Source: an uncultured Collinsella sp.
Lineage (GTDB): Bacteria > Actinomycetota > Coriobacteriia > Coriobacteriales > Coriobacteriaceae
Reading direction: 5' to 3'
Assembly (NCBI GenBank): GCA_900546825.1
Contig: UREE01000001.1
Coordinates: 1 to 64,000 of the forward strand
Length of the DNA stretch: 64,000 bases
This document shows positions 17,815 to 25,970 of the stretch, in pieces; within the stretch, counting starts at the first letter, position 1, and each line of letters begins with the position of its first letter. The notes under the pieces were generated by a model. That model had not been told where the DNA came from, searched no databases, and saw only the letters and a list, made by a program, of their open reading frames with translations. A program made the position numbers and the translations under genes.

Positions 17815-18315
17815 CTATCTGCCATCTACGCGCTTGGCCATCCAAGCATGGGGCTGGCCCTCGTCTTCGTAGTCCACCGGGGCAATCTGCGTGTAGCCCG
17901 CCTTGGCATAGAGCGGCAGCACGTATTCCTGCGCATGCAGCTTAATGAGCTTGGCGCCGGCATCACGCGCGCACGTATCACTGGCCTCGACAATCTTGCT
18001 CGCCAGACCGCGACGGCGCATGCTCGGCAGCACAGCCACGCGCCCCATAATGTAGGTCTCCCCCGCCGCGACGCCTTCGTCCAAGTCGCACGCCGGCGAC
18101 ACCGGAGCCCCTGCGTCAGCCGCGCGCTCAAGCTCTTCGGGAAACACGCGCGAGCAACCAGCAAGCTCGCCGTCTACATAGAGCGTCACATGAATGCAGT
18201 TCGGATCCTCGTCGATAGCGTCGAACTCATTCTCGTAGCCCTGCTCGTCCATAAAAACGACGCGGCGCACCAACGCCGCGTCATCAAAGCATCCCGTCTT
18301 AAGTTGGATATCCAT
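17815..18315 (-). CDS. GNAT-family N-acetyltransferase
   Basis: A 166-residue acetyltransferase using acetyl-CoA on an amine substrate. The acetyl-CoA site is visible as VLPSMRRRGLASKIVEA (the RRxGxA loop), followed by HAQEYVLPLYAKAGY, a typical GNAT end with Tyr and the beta-bulge. It resembles the ElaA/YjcF type of cytoplasmic acetyltransferases. AAAGGG lies 5 bases before the ATG. Substrate unknown. It sits alone between htpG and the cps regulatory genes. Confidence 0.8.
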   Translation of the reverse strand: MDIQLKTGCFDDAALVRRVVFMDEQGYENEFDAIDEDPNCIHVTLYVDGELAGCSRVFPEELERAADAGAPVSPACDLDEGVAAGETYIMGRVAVLPSMRRRGLASKIVEASDTCARDAGAKLIKLHAQEYVLPLYAKAGYTQIAPVDYEDEGQPHAWMAKRVDGR

Positions 18316-18353
18316 GCTGCCCTTTCATTCAATGCGAACGTTAGGGACAGATT

Positions 18354-19004
18354 TTAGCGAAAATGAGCTCCGCGCACGCTAAACTTCGCGCGAGCCTTCG
18401 CCAGGCAATCGTAATGACCCACGTTATGGGCATCGCTCGCGATGAAGCTGTACAGGTTCTGATCGAACAGGCGCTGTGCCGGCTTTTTCTCGCGACCAAA
18501 GCGACCGCCGGCAATAAAGTCCGCCGAAGCTTGCAGCTTGCAGCCCATATCGACCAGGCGCTCCGCCACGCTTACATCCTTTTGAACCGCACGATAGCGC
18601 TCAGGATGAGCGATGATCACCTGGTAGCCACGGCACTGCAAATCGTAAATCGTGTTCTCGTACTCTCTAAACGCATACGCATCGGCATGCGTCGAAAGCT
18701 CGAGCAGAAACTCGTTGGTCCCATCGAAATGCAGGTGCTCCGCGGCATCGATACCAAGCTCAACGAGCTTTCGATGGTTGACCTCGAAGCCCATCTGGAG
18801 CGGAAAACCGTCAGCGTTATCACGCAGCAGCTCAAAGGCATCCCACATCTTGTCGTAATCAAAATAGGGATCACGGCAGTGAGGAGTGCAAACGATTCTG
18901 GTTACACCGGCCCGCTTGGCAGCCTCGAGCATCGCCAAGCTCTCATCGAGATCGGCGGCGCCGTCGTCTACACCCGGCAAGATATGGCAATGAATGTCAC
19001 GCAT
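18354..19004 (-). CDS. PHP-type protein-tyrosine phosphatase CpsB/YwqE
   Basis: A 216-residue metal-dependent phosphatase of the PHP fold that removes phosphate from the BY-kinase tyrosine cluster. The start MRDIHCHILPGVDDGA contains the HxH metal motif. CTPHCRD, EVNHRK, IAHPERYRAV and SDAHNVGHYD supply the remaining His/Asp/Glu ligands. It is the third gene of the set CpsC (20418), CpsD (19759), CpsB, on one strand with short gaps. It should reset the kinase that controls capsule or exopolysaccharide chain export. Confidence 0.9.
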   Translation of the reverse strand: MRDIHCHILPGVDDGAADLDESLAMLEAAKRAGVTRIVCTPHCRDPYFDYDKMWDAFELLRDNADGFPLQMGFEVNHRKLVELGIDAAEHLHFDGTNEFLLELSTHADAYAFREYENTIYDLQCRGYQVIIAHPERYRAVQKDVSVAERLVDMGCKLQASADFIAGGRFGREKKPAQRLFDQNLYSFIASDAHNVGHYDCLAKARAKFSVRGAHFR

Positions 19005-19021
19005 AGGTCAGCCTTAATCAA

Positions 19022-19759
19022 CTAAACGTTTGCTCGGTTGGTGAAGATGCCCTTTTTGGAAGTCCCCTGATTGTCGGAGCCCTTCTTAACCTTCTTACCG
19101 TCCTTGGTGTAGTAAGAATAGTAGTACTCGCTGGTCTCGGTCTCACAGTAATTCATGACGGTACCGATGAGCTTGACCTTCTCGGACTTCTTAAGCTGAC
19201 CGATGGCGTTGAGCGCCTCTTCGCGCTTGGTAAAGTTCTCGCGCACCACGAACAGCGCGCCGTCGGTCAGGCTGGCAATCTCGGCAGCATCGATGAAGGT
19301 GCCGACCGGGGGAGCGTCGAAGATGACGTACTGGAACTTGGCGGACAATGCCTTTACCAGCTTGGCAAAGCGATGGGAGACGATGATGTCGGCAGGATTG
19401 GGAATGTGCGGCTCGGCATCGAGGAAGTAGAAGTTCTTCTGACCCGTCTCGACAATCGCCTGGTCGATAGAAACCTGCTCGGACAGGACTGCATAGAGTC
19501 CGCCGCGGGAGCGGACGCCGAGCATATCGGCAAGGGACCTGCGACGCATATCAGCCTCGACCAGCAGGACACTCTTGCCGCTCGTGGCGATTGCCTGAGC
19601 AAGGTTAATGGAAACCGTAGACTTGCCCTCGTTGGGAATCGAGGAGGTAACGGTGATGGTGCGAATGGGGTCATCCACGCTCGCAAAGCGGATGTTGGCC
19701 AGAAGGGTCTTGGCGGCATTCTGCACAACGAGCTTATCGGTGTTCTTTGCCTTAGCCAT
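19022..19759 (-). CDS. Bacterial tyrosine kinase CpsD/CapB (BY-kinase)
   Basis: A 245-residue cytoplasmic autokinase that needs the membrane activator encoded just upstream. Walker A is IPNEGKSTVSINLA, Walker A' is LLVEADMRRRS, Walker B is VIFDAPPVG. The C terminus carries the autophosphorylated cluster YYYSYY and then a Lys-rich tail. The gene ends 17 bases before the CpsB-like phosphatase and starts 2 bases after the CpsC-like stop. No glycosyltransferase or polymerase genes adjoin it, so the polymer it controls is encoded elsewhere. Confidence 0.9.
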   Translation of the reverse strand: MAKAKNTDKLVVQNAAKTLLANIRFASVDDPIRTITVTSSIPNEGKSTVSINLAQAIATSGKSVLLVEADMRRRSLADMLGVRSRGGLYAVLSEQVSIDQAIVETGQKNFYFLDAEPHIPNPADIIVSHRFAKLVKALSAKFQYVIFDAPPVGTFIDAAEIASLTDGALFVVRENFTKREEALNAIGQLKKSEKVKLIGTVMNYCETETSEYYYSYYTKDGKKVKKGSDNQGTSKKGIFTNRANV

Positions 19760-19761
19760 GC

Positions 19762-20418
19762 CTATTTACCACCTTTCATAGCCGGAATTCGGCCAACAAC
19801 GGGAATACCCAGGAGCTCTTCTGCCTCTTCGGCACCGCGGATGCGGGTATTGAGCATGTCTGCCAAAACGACATAGGCAACTGCGATAAAGATACCGGCG
19901 AGGAACGCGACGGCAATATACAGCGTGCGCTTGGGGCCGCTGGGGGCTTCGGGGGTCTTAGCCTCGTCGATAACGTTGATGCTCTGGGCAGCGCCGACGT
20001 TCTGAGCGACCGTACTCACCGAGCTGGCAATGGCCTTTGCGACCTCAGCCGTCTCCTTGGCATCGGTGCCGGTAACCGAAAGCGTAATGACACGCGTGGT
20101 GGTCTCGGAGGAAACAGACACCTTGTAGTCATCCAGATCGGTAAGGCCCAGTTCTTTGGCGGCGCCGCTCTTAACGCTATCGCTATCCAGCAGCGTGGCG
20201 ATATCGTTGGAAAGCATCTGGCTCGCCGAGAGATCGTTGTAGCTCATCTGACCGCTATCGTCGGTCTTGGCGAGAATGTACATGCTCGTCGTCGCGGTAT
20301 AGGTGTTGTCCATCGCAACGAAGGACACGATGCCCATGGCGATCGCGCAGACCACCGGAAGGGTGATGACCAGCTTGAGGTGCTTCTTCAGCAGCTGGAA
20401 CAGTTCGAGAAGGGTCAT
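19762..20418 (-). CDS. Wzz/CpsC-type chain-length and kinase-activator protein
   Basis: A 218-residue membrane protein with a short cytoplasmic start (MTLLELFQLLKKHLK), a first helix (VITLPVVCAIAMGIVSFVA), an extracytoplasmic Wzz domain of about 130 residues, a proline-containing motif before the second helix (LYIAVAFLAGIFIAVAYVVL), and a cytoplasmic tail ending near RIPAMKGGK that in this family activates the BY-kinase. First gene of the C-D-B operon. Confidence 0.9.
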   Translation of the reverse strand: MTLLELFQLLKKHLKLVITLPVVCAIAMGIVSFVAMDNTYTATTSMYILAKTDDSGQMSYNDLSASQMLSNDIATLLDSDSVKSGAAKELGLTDLDDYKVSVSSETTTRVITLSVTGTDAKETAEVAKAIASSVSTVAQNVGAAQSINVIDEAKTPEAPSGPKRTLYIAVAFLAGIFIAVAYVVLADMLNTRIRGAEEAEELLGIPVVGRIPAMKGGK

Positions 20419-20558
20419 GCAGCTTGCCTTTCATTTCCCCAGTTCGGATTGACAAAACTGTCCGTATGTTATCGCATCTTTTTACCGAGACCAAACTCTA
20501 TACATAAGAAACAGGCTCTCCTGTAAAAATGTCGGAAGCAATCGTAAAATTGCGCAAC

Positions 20559-20588
20559 AACGCCGCACCCGAAAGTCAAATGCGGCGT
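20559..20588 (-). terminator. Weak terminator after the PhoR-like kinase
   Basis: Arms ACGCCGCA/TGCGGCGT lie 26-55 bases past the kinase stop and are followed on the minus strand by a T/G-rich stretch. The cps operon leader begins beyond it. Confidence 0.5.
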
Positions 20589-20613
20589 CTACATCAATAT
20601 CTATGTTGTATCG

Positions 20614-22038
20614 CTATGCGAATGGCTCGTCCTGCTGTATGGGAAACGTCACCGTAATGGTGGTTCCCACGCCCAACTCACTCGACAGATCGAGCGTGGC
20701 GTGATGATACAGGGCCGCATGCTTGACAATGGCAAGCCCCAGGCCGGTTCCGCCGCGTGCCTTGGACCTACTCTTGTCCACGCGATAGAACCGCTCAAAT
20801 ACCTTGCCCTGTTCTTCAGGCGCGATACCGATTCCCGTGTCGGCGACAGCGAGGAACGGATGGTCTTCGTCGTTGGTGCCGCACTGCAACGTAACCGTAC
20901 CGCCGGGTCGATTGTAGCGGATGGCGTTGCTTGCCAGATTATAGATGAGCTCGTCGATCAAGCGCGACACGCCTTCGATGACCACAGGCTTGGTCTCATG
21001 ACTTATCGTCACATTCGCCTGACGGGCGACCTGTTCAAGACGCTGCTCAACCGCGTAGATCGCACGCGAGAGCTCAATAGGCTCCGTGGAACCAATGGGC
21101 ACTGTCTCGCCTTCAGTCGCACGTTCGGCCTCGTCCAAGTTAGACAGCGTAAGGATGTCGTTGACAAGCGCTGCCAAGCGGCCCGCCTCACGATAGATGC
21201 GACCGCCAAAGTTGCGCAGGTCGTCCTCGCCCTCGACCATGCCATTTGCGATGAGCTCGGCATAGCCCGAAATCGCCGTAAGCGGCGTCTTGAGCTCATG
21301 GGTGATATTCGCCGTGAACTCGCGGCGCATACGGTCGTTGTCCGCTAGCACCGCCATTTGGCGCTTGAGTTCCTGGCGCTGCGACTCGATGCGCTCAAGC
21401 ATGGGAACCATCTCGGCATAGGCGTGCTCATAGCTACGGCGTGGGTGATCCAAATCCACCTCTTGTAACGGCGCGATGATGGCACGGGACTCACGGCGCG
21501 CCATAAAAAACGAGAGTACTGCACCCGCTGCTGCGATAAGCAGCATCGGCGCCAGCATCGACAGCAAAATCGCCGCAACGCCAGGCTGGGCCTGCGCCAA
21601 GCGAACGACCTGGCCGTTATCAAGGGTGACGGCGCGATACAGCATAATCTCGTCGAGCGTAGAGCTTGCGCGCTCCGCGGAACCCAAACCACTCTCAAAG
21701 GCCTCGATGACCTCGGGGCGATCACCATGGTTGGGCAGTGCGGAAGGCGACGCCTCGTTGTCGTAGGCAACCGATCCATCCTTGTTAATCAGCGTGATGC
21801 GTAAGTCCTCGCGATCGAGGCTACGCAAGAACGGGATGGGCTCCTGCTGCTCGTCGAGGGCGGCAGCAATGAGCTCGGTTTCCTGCGCCAGATTGGCACT
21901 CGTGGCATCCGCCAAGGTGTTTTGCACAAAGAACGCACCCAGCACCGTAAACGCCACGATAACCGCCATGGCGCAAACAAAGATCGTCACAAAAACGCGG
22001 TGCGACAACGTTTGTTTTCCCTGGGGGGCGAAGACCAC
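20614..22038 (-). CDS. PhoR-like sensor histidine kinase
   Basis: A 474-residue sensor with two helices (about residues 15-35 and 150-175) flanking an extracytoplasmic domain of about 110 residues, a short HAMP-like linker, the H-box (FTANITHELKTPLTAISGYAELIANG) and the HATPase domain (NLASNAIRYN, DTGIGI, GGTGLGLAIVKH). The H-box and overall layout are of the PhoR/WalK type. The start is 3 bases after the response regulator stop. With the adjacent regulator and pstB, phosphate sensing is the likely role. Confidence 0.85.
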   Translation of the reverse strand: MVFAPQGKQTLSHRVFVTIFVCAMAVIVAFTVLGAFFVQNTLADATSANLAQETELIAAALDEQQEPIPFLRSLDREDLRITLINKDGSVAYDNEASPSALPNHGDRPEVIEAFESGLGSAERASSTLDEIMLYRAVTLDNGQVVRLAQAQPGVAAILLSMLAPMLLIAAAGAVLSFFMARRESRAIIAPLQEVDLDHPRRSYEHAYAEMVPMLERIESQRQELKRQMAVLADNDRMRREFTANITHELKTPLTAISGYAELIANGMVEGEDDLRNFGGRIYREAGRLAALVNDILTLSNLDEAERATEGETVPIGSTEPIELSRAIYAVEQRLEQVARQANVTISHETKPVVIEGVSRLIDELIYNLASNAIRYNRPGGTVTLQCGTNDEDHPFLAVADTGIGIAPEEQGKVFERFYRVDKSRSKARGGTGLGLAIVKHAALYHHATLDLSSELGVGTTITVTFPIQQDEPFA

Positions 22039-22041
22039 GGG

Positions 22042-22770
22042 TTACTCCTCCGATGCAGTGGACGCGGTGTCGTCACCTTCGGCACCATCACCGGCCGAAG
22101 GCTCGGCCAGACGATAGCCCACGCCGCGCACGGTCTCGATGGCGCTCGCATGCTCGCCGAGCTTTTGGCGGAGCGTCTGCACATGTACGTCGACGGTGCG
22201 CGAACCGCCGTCGAAGTCCCAGCCCCATACGCTCTGCAGCAGCGACTCGCGGGTAAAGACCACGCCAGGTTTGCGCATGAGGTACTCGAGCAGGTCGAAT
22301 TCGCGCAGCGTGAGCTTGAGCGGTTCACCGGCAACAGTCACTTCGCGGTGGCTGGGCGAAAGTACGATATCGCCCACGCTGAGCACATCGCTCGCCTGCT
22401 TGACCATGCCGCCGCGACGCAGCAGTGCGCGGCAACGGCTCGCAAGCTCCATGAGCGAAAACGGCTTAGTCAGGTAATCGTCGGCACCGCCATCGAGCGC
22501 CATCACCTTGTCGAGTTCGGTGTCCTTGGCGGTAAGCATCATGATGGGCACCGTCGCCGTCAGGCGATCGGCACGCAGGCGACGCATAATCGCCAAGCCA
22601 TCGGTGTCGGGCAGCATGATATCGAGCAGCACAGCATCGGGCACCCGTCGCACCACGGCAGCTTTAAACTCGCCATCGCACGAAAAGCCCTCGGCCTCGA
22701 TTCCCTGCTTGCGCAGCGCGTAGACTGTCAAATCCCTGATGTTGTCATCGTCCTCGACGTAATAGATCAT
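22042..22770 (-). CDS. PhoB/OmpR-type response regulator
   Basis: A 242-residue two-domain regulator. The receiver has EDD near the N terminus, phospho-acceptor Asp in LLDIMLPDTDG, and the conserved Lys in YLTKPF. The winged-helix DNA-binding domain includes LTLREFDLLEYLM and ends with VRGVGYRL. A 20-residue acidic tail follows. Gene order pstB, this regulator, PhoR-like kinase on one strand supports a phosphate-starvation role, but pstS, pstC, pstA and phoU are not adjacent. Confidence 0.85.
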   Translation of the reverse strand: MIYYVEDDDNIRDLTVYALRKQGIEAEGFSCDGEFKAAVVRRVPDAVLLDIMLPDTDGLAIMRRLRADRLTATVPIMMLTAKDTELDKVMALDGGADDYLTKPFSLMELASRCRALLRRGGMVKQASDVLSVGDIVLSPSHREVTVAGEPLKLTLREFDLLEYLMRKPGVVFTRESLLQSVWGWDFDGGSRTVDVHVQTLRQKLGEHASAIETVRGVGYRLAEPSAGDGAEGDDTASTASEE

Positions 22771-22834
22771 GTTGAACCCCTTTGCGGCCGATATGACCGC
22801 ATCTTAACCCTAAAGGCACCTGCAAAAGACAGCG

Positions 22835-23710
22835 TCAGCCAAAACGCCCCGTCAAATAATCCGCGGTGCGCGGATCGGACGGATTCTTGAAGAGTTGCGC
22901 GGTGGGCGCGTGCTCCACCAGCTCACCCAGCAAAAAGAACGCAACCGAATCGGAAATACGCGCGGCCTGCTGCATGTTGTGCGTCACGACCACCAGCGTG
23001 CAGGTCTCCTTGAGCTCGCAGGCCAGCTGCTCCACCACCAACGTCGACACAGGGTCGAGTGCCGAGGTCGGCTCGTCCATCAGCAGAATGTCGGGCTGCA
23101 CGGCAAGTGCGCGGGCGATGCACAGGCGCTGCTGCTGTCCACCCGAAAGACCCAGGCCCGACTCCATGAGCTTGTCCTTGACCTCGTCCCATAGCGCAGC
23201 GCGACGAAGGGAGTCCTCGACCAGCTCATCGAGCATGACACGGTCGCGCACACCCATACCGCGCGGACCGTAGGCGACGTTGTCGTAGATGCTCATGGGA
23301 AACGGGTTGGGGCGCTGGAACACCATGCCCACGCGCTGGCGCAAACGGCAGATGTCGTAATCGCCCAGGATATCTTGACCATCGAGCGCGATCTTGCCCT
23401 CGATGCGGCAATCCTTGATGCCGTCGTTCATGCGGTTAAAGCAGCGCAGCAACGTGGACTTTCCGCAGCCCGAAGGCCCGATGAACGAGGTGATCTGCTT
23501 GTCGCGGATCTTGATATTCACGTCCTTGAGCGCATGGTGGTCGCCATAGAACAGGTCGAGGCCCTCGACATCGATGCGCGTCGGCGAGGCGGCAAGATCC
23601 TCTGCCGTGGGGCGAGTCGCATCCCCAACCTCGCGCTCATGCGCGGCCTCGGCCTGCGCTTCCATGAGTTCTTCAAGCTCCGTGGGCTCCACAGCCGCAG
23701 CAGCCTTCAT
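22835..23710 (-). CDS. pstB: Phosphate ABC transporter ATP-binding protein PstB
   Basis: ATPase of the high-affinity phosphate importer. Walker A is GPSGCGKST, the PstB-typical LLRCFNRMND follows, the signature is LSGGQQQR, Walker B is ILLMDEPTSALD, and the H-loop is VVTHNMQQA. A 45-residue acidic N-terminal extension precedes the ABC domain and is not usual for PstB (normally ~250 residues). Start ATG at 23710 is supported by GGAGG 8 bases upstream. The permease and binding-protein genes are not upstream, where a VanS-like kinase lies instead, so pstB is separated from pstSCA. Confidence 0.92.
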   Translation of the reverse strand: MKAAAAVEPTELEELMEAQAEAAHEREVGDATRPTAEDLAASPTRIDVEGLDLFYGDHHALKDVNIKIRDKQITSFIGPSGCGKSTLLRCFNRMNDGIKDCRIEGKIALDGQDILGDYDICRLRQRVGMVFQRPNPFPMSIYDNVAYGPRGMGVRDRVMLDELVEDSLRRAALWDEVKDKLMESGLGLSGGQQQRLCIARALAVQPDILLMDEPTSALDPVSTLVVEQLACELKETCTLVVVTHNMQQAARISDSVAFFLLGELVEHAPTAQLFKNPSDPRTADYLTGRFG

Positions 23711-23813
23711 ACCGCACACCTCCATATCGATATCAATTCAGCAGTATCGATAGTAGGAATCGCGGCTCATACGCACGTGAGCACATTGTCAAGTGTTTGT
23801 AAGGGCACGCAGG

Positions 23814-25058
23814 CTATGCGGCGGGCAGCCCGATGGTGAATATCGTGTGTTCGGGCGTCGATTCACATGCAACGGTACCGCCGTGTGCCGCGATGATCTC
23901 CTTGGCAATAGCAAGGCCCAAACCGGCACCACCGCGATTGGTCGCACGCGCCGCATCCAGGCGATAGAACTTCTCAAAGATCACCTTGAGCTTAGCCGCA
24001 GGGATAGGATCGCCCTGATTGATAAAGCGCACGCGCACGCCGCCATCGTCTTGGCGCCTGGCCTCAATCGTGATAGTCGAACCCTCATAGCTATAGGCGA
24101 CGGCGTTTTTCATGATGTTGTTGAACACGCGGGCCATCTTGTCGCCATCCACGAGCACCGTCAGGTCCTCGCGAATATCAACTTGGGCTTCCTTATGCTG
24201 CTCGTTGAGGATGGGATAGAACTCGTCAGCCACCTGAGCCAGCAGCAACCCCAGATCAACATAGCCGCGCGTGAGCACGATATCGTGGAAGTCAAAGCGC
24301 GTGATATCGAAGAACTCTTCGATGAGCGCATCGAGCCGGTGCGCCTTGTCGAGCGCCACGCCCGTAAAACGTGTGCGCTGCTCAACCGGCAGCTCAGGAG
24401 CCTCTTGCAGCAGCGAAAGATAGCCCACCACACTGGCAAGCGGGGTGCGTAGGTCATGTGCCAAGTACGTGACCAAATCGTCCTTGCGATGCGACTCGTC
24501 ACGCAGAGCTTGCTGCACCTTGCGCTCACGGTCACGCACGCGGTTAAGGGCGCCCTCGACCTCCAAGAAGTCGCCGTCGATGTTATCCCAGGTGTCGGGG
24601 TGATCGATCAGGCGATCTTGAATACGAGCGGCCAGCACACAATCGGCATGCTGCTCGCCCTGCTCGTAGCCATGGTAGTACAGGGCGCGGCCGCAAAAGA
24701 ACAGCACGCACACGGCAAGCGCCAGCACAAAGCCAAGCATGTTGAATACAAAGCCGGCATCGAACAGCACCGGCCCTTCGATGCCGCCGAGCGCCATGGC
24801 GCCAATCGCCAACGTCATGGCCCACGCGGCACCGCCAATCACCACGCAACGGCGCACGATTTCGAATCGATCGATCAGCAAAAAGCCGACAAGCAGCACC
24901 GCCAAGATTCCAGCGATGTTATCGATGCCAATCAGCAGCAGGCTCAGCAAAAAGAGCAGCACCGTTGCAAGCGCGCGGTTGTCGACGACCGACCTCACGT
25001 ATTCAAAGAGTCGATCGGGCACCTCGAATGCCTGCCTATCGTCTTTTGTCATATCCAC
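23814..25058 (-). CDS. VanS-like sensor histidine kinase
   Basis: A 414-residue kinase whose N-terminal third holds several hydrophobic helices and little extracytoplasmic sequence. The H-box reads VTYLAHDLRTPLASVVGYLSLL, very close to the VanS family. The ATPase domain has NIMKNAVAYS and RGGAGLGLAIAKEIIAAHGG. It follows the VanR-like regulator gene by 19 bases. The divergently oriented neighbour is a D,D-carboxypeptidase, which fits sensing of cell-wall stress or peptidoglycan precursors. No vanH/A/X ligase genes are present, so glycopeptide resistance cannot be claimed. Confidence 0.85.
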   Translation of the reverse strand: MDMTKDDRQAFEVPDRLFEYVRSVVDNRALATVLLFLLSLLLIGIDNIAGILAVLLVGFLLIDRFEIVRRCVVIGGAAWAMTLAIGAMALGGIEGPVLFDAGFVFNMLGFVLALAVCVLFFCGRALYYHGYEQGEQHADCVLAARIQDRLIDHPDTWDNIDGDFLEVEGALNRVRDRERKVQQALRDESHRKDDLVTYLAHDLRTPLASVVGYLSLLQEAPELPVEQRTRFTGVALDKAHRLDALIEEFFDITRFDFHDIVLTRGYVDLGLLLAQVADEFYPILNEQHKEAQVDIREDLTVLVDGDKMARVFNNIMKNAVAYSYEGSTITIEARRQDDGGVRVRFINQGDPIPAAKLKVIFEKFYRLDAARATNRGGAGLGLAIAKEIIAAHGGTVACESTPEHTIFTIGLPAA

Positions 25059-25077
25059 TTCCCCACCATTAAAGGCG

Positions 25078-25773
25078 TTATTCGATTATGTAGCCGACGC
25101 CCCAGACGTTTTTGATAAAGCGCGGCTTTTGAGCGTCGTCACCGATCTTTTCGCGCAGGTGGCGAATGTGCACCATCACCGTATTGTTGGAGCCGGGCAT
25201 AAAATCCTCGTTCCACACCGCGCGGAACAGATCCTCCACGGCCACCACACTGCCGCGATGCTCGACCAGATACAGCAAGATGGAATACTCGATGGGCGTG
25301 AGGCGAACCGGCGCACCGTCCACCGTTACGGAACGGGCATCGCGGTTGATCTCTAGGCCGTCGAACTGGATGGTCGGCGACTCGGCCACCTGCGCGCGGC
25401 TACCGTAGCTGGTGTAGCGACGAAGCTGAGCATGCACGCGCGCGATGAGCTCCAGCGGACGGAACGGCTTAACCACGTAATCGTCCGCGCCAAGCGAAAG
25501 GCCCTCGATCTTGTCTTGCTGGGCATCGCGCGCCGTCAGCATGATCACGGGATAGGTATGGCTGGAACGGATCGTACGCAGTAGCTCAAAGCCATCGATA
25601 TCGGGCAGCATGACATCCAACAGTGCCAGATCGAACTCCTGCTCCAGGATTGCCTTGGCAGCATCGGCCCCGCTATAGGCAATCTGGACATCAAAGCCCT
25701 CTTTTGTAAGGTAGATACCAACCAAGTCGGCGATGGCCTTCTCGTCATCAACTACCAAAATGCGCTCGTTCAT
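25078..25773 (-). CDS. VanR-like response regulator
   Basis: A 231-residue OmpR/PhoB-type regulator. It has VVDDEKAIADLV at the N terminus, the phospho-acceptor in LLDVMLPDIDG, YVVKPF, and a DNA-binding end with NNTVMVHIRHLREKIGD and VWGVGYIIE that matches VanR-type proteins. It is first in the operon with the VanS-like kinase. Its start is about 150-200 bases from the divergent carboxypeptidase start, so a shared intergenic operator is plausible. Confidence 0.88.
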   Translation of the reverse strand: MNERILVVDDEKAIADLVGIYLTKEGFDVQIAYSGADAAKAILEQEFDLALLDVMLPDIDGFELLRTIRSSHTYPVIMLTARDAQQDKIEGLSLGADDYVVKPFRPLELIARVHAQLRRYTSYGSRAQVAESPTIQFDGLEINRDARSVTVDGAPVRLTPIEYSILLYLVEHRGSVVAVEDLFRAVWNEDFMPGSNNTVMVHIRHLREKIGDDAQKPRFIKNVWGVGYIIE

Positions 25774-25925
25774 GCGTGCTCCTCTCGCGCTCCATTATGC
25801 CCGAGGCGACGCACGCCACACACAACAAGCGTGGGTGATTAAGTCGGCCTTAAGCACCCTTGTGCCCGTTCGGGCGCGGATGTGGGCCACGCACGCACGC
25901 GATGATCGCCGACGCCGGCAAACGA

Positions 25926-25931
25926 TATACT
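25926..25931 (+). promoter_or_regulatory. Candidate -10 box for the D,D-carboxypeptidase
   Basis: TATACT lies 40 bases before the GTG at 25971 and downstream of the ATGs at 25860 and 25902. If it is the real promoter, translation must begin at the GTG. No clear -35 hexamer is seen, which suits an activator-dependent promoter. Confidence 0.4.
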
Positions 25932-25970
25932 CTAGTTCCAGAAGAGACCATCCCGTCGAAAGCGAAATCC

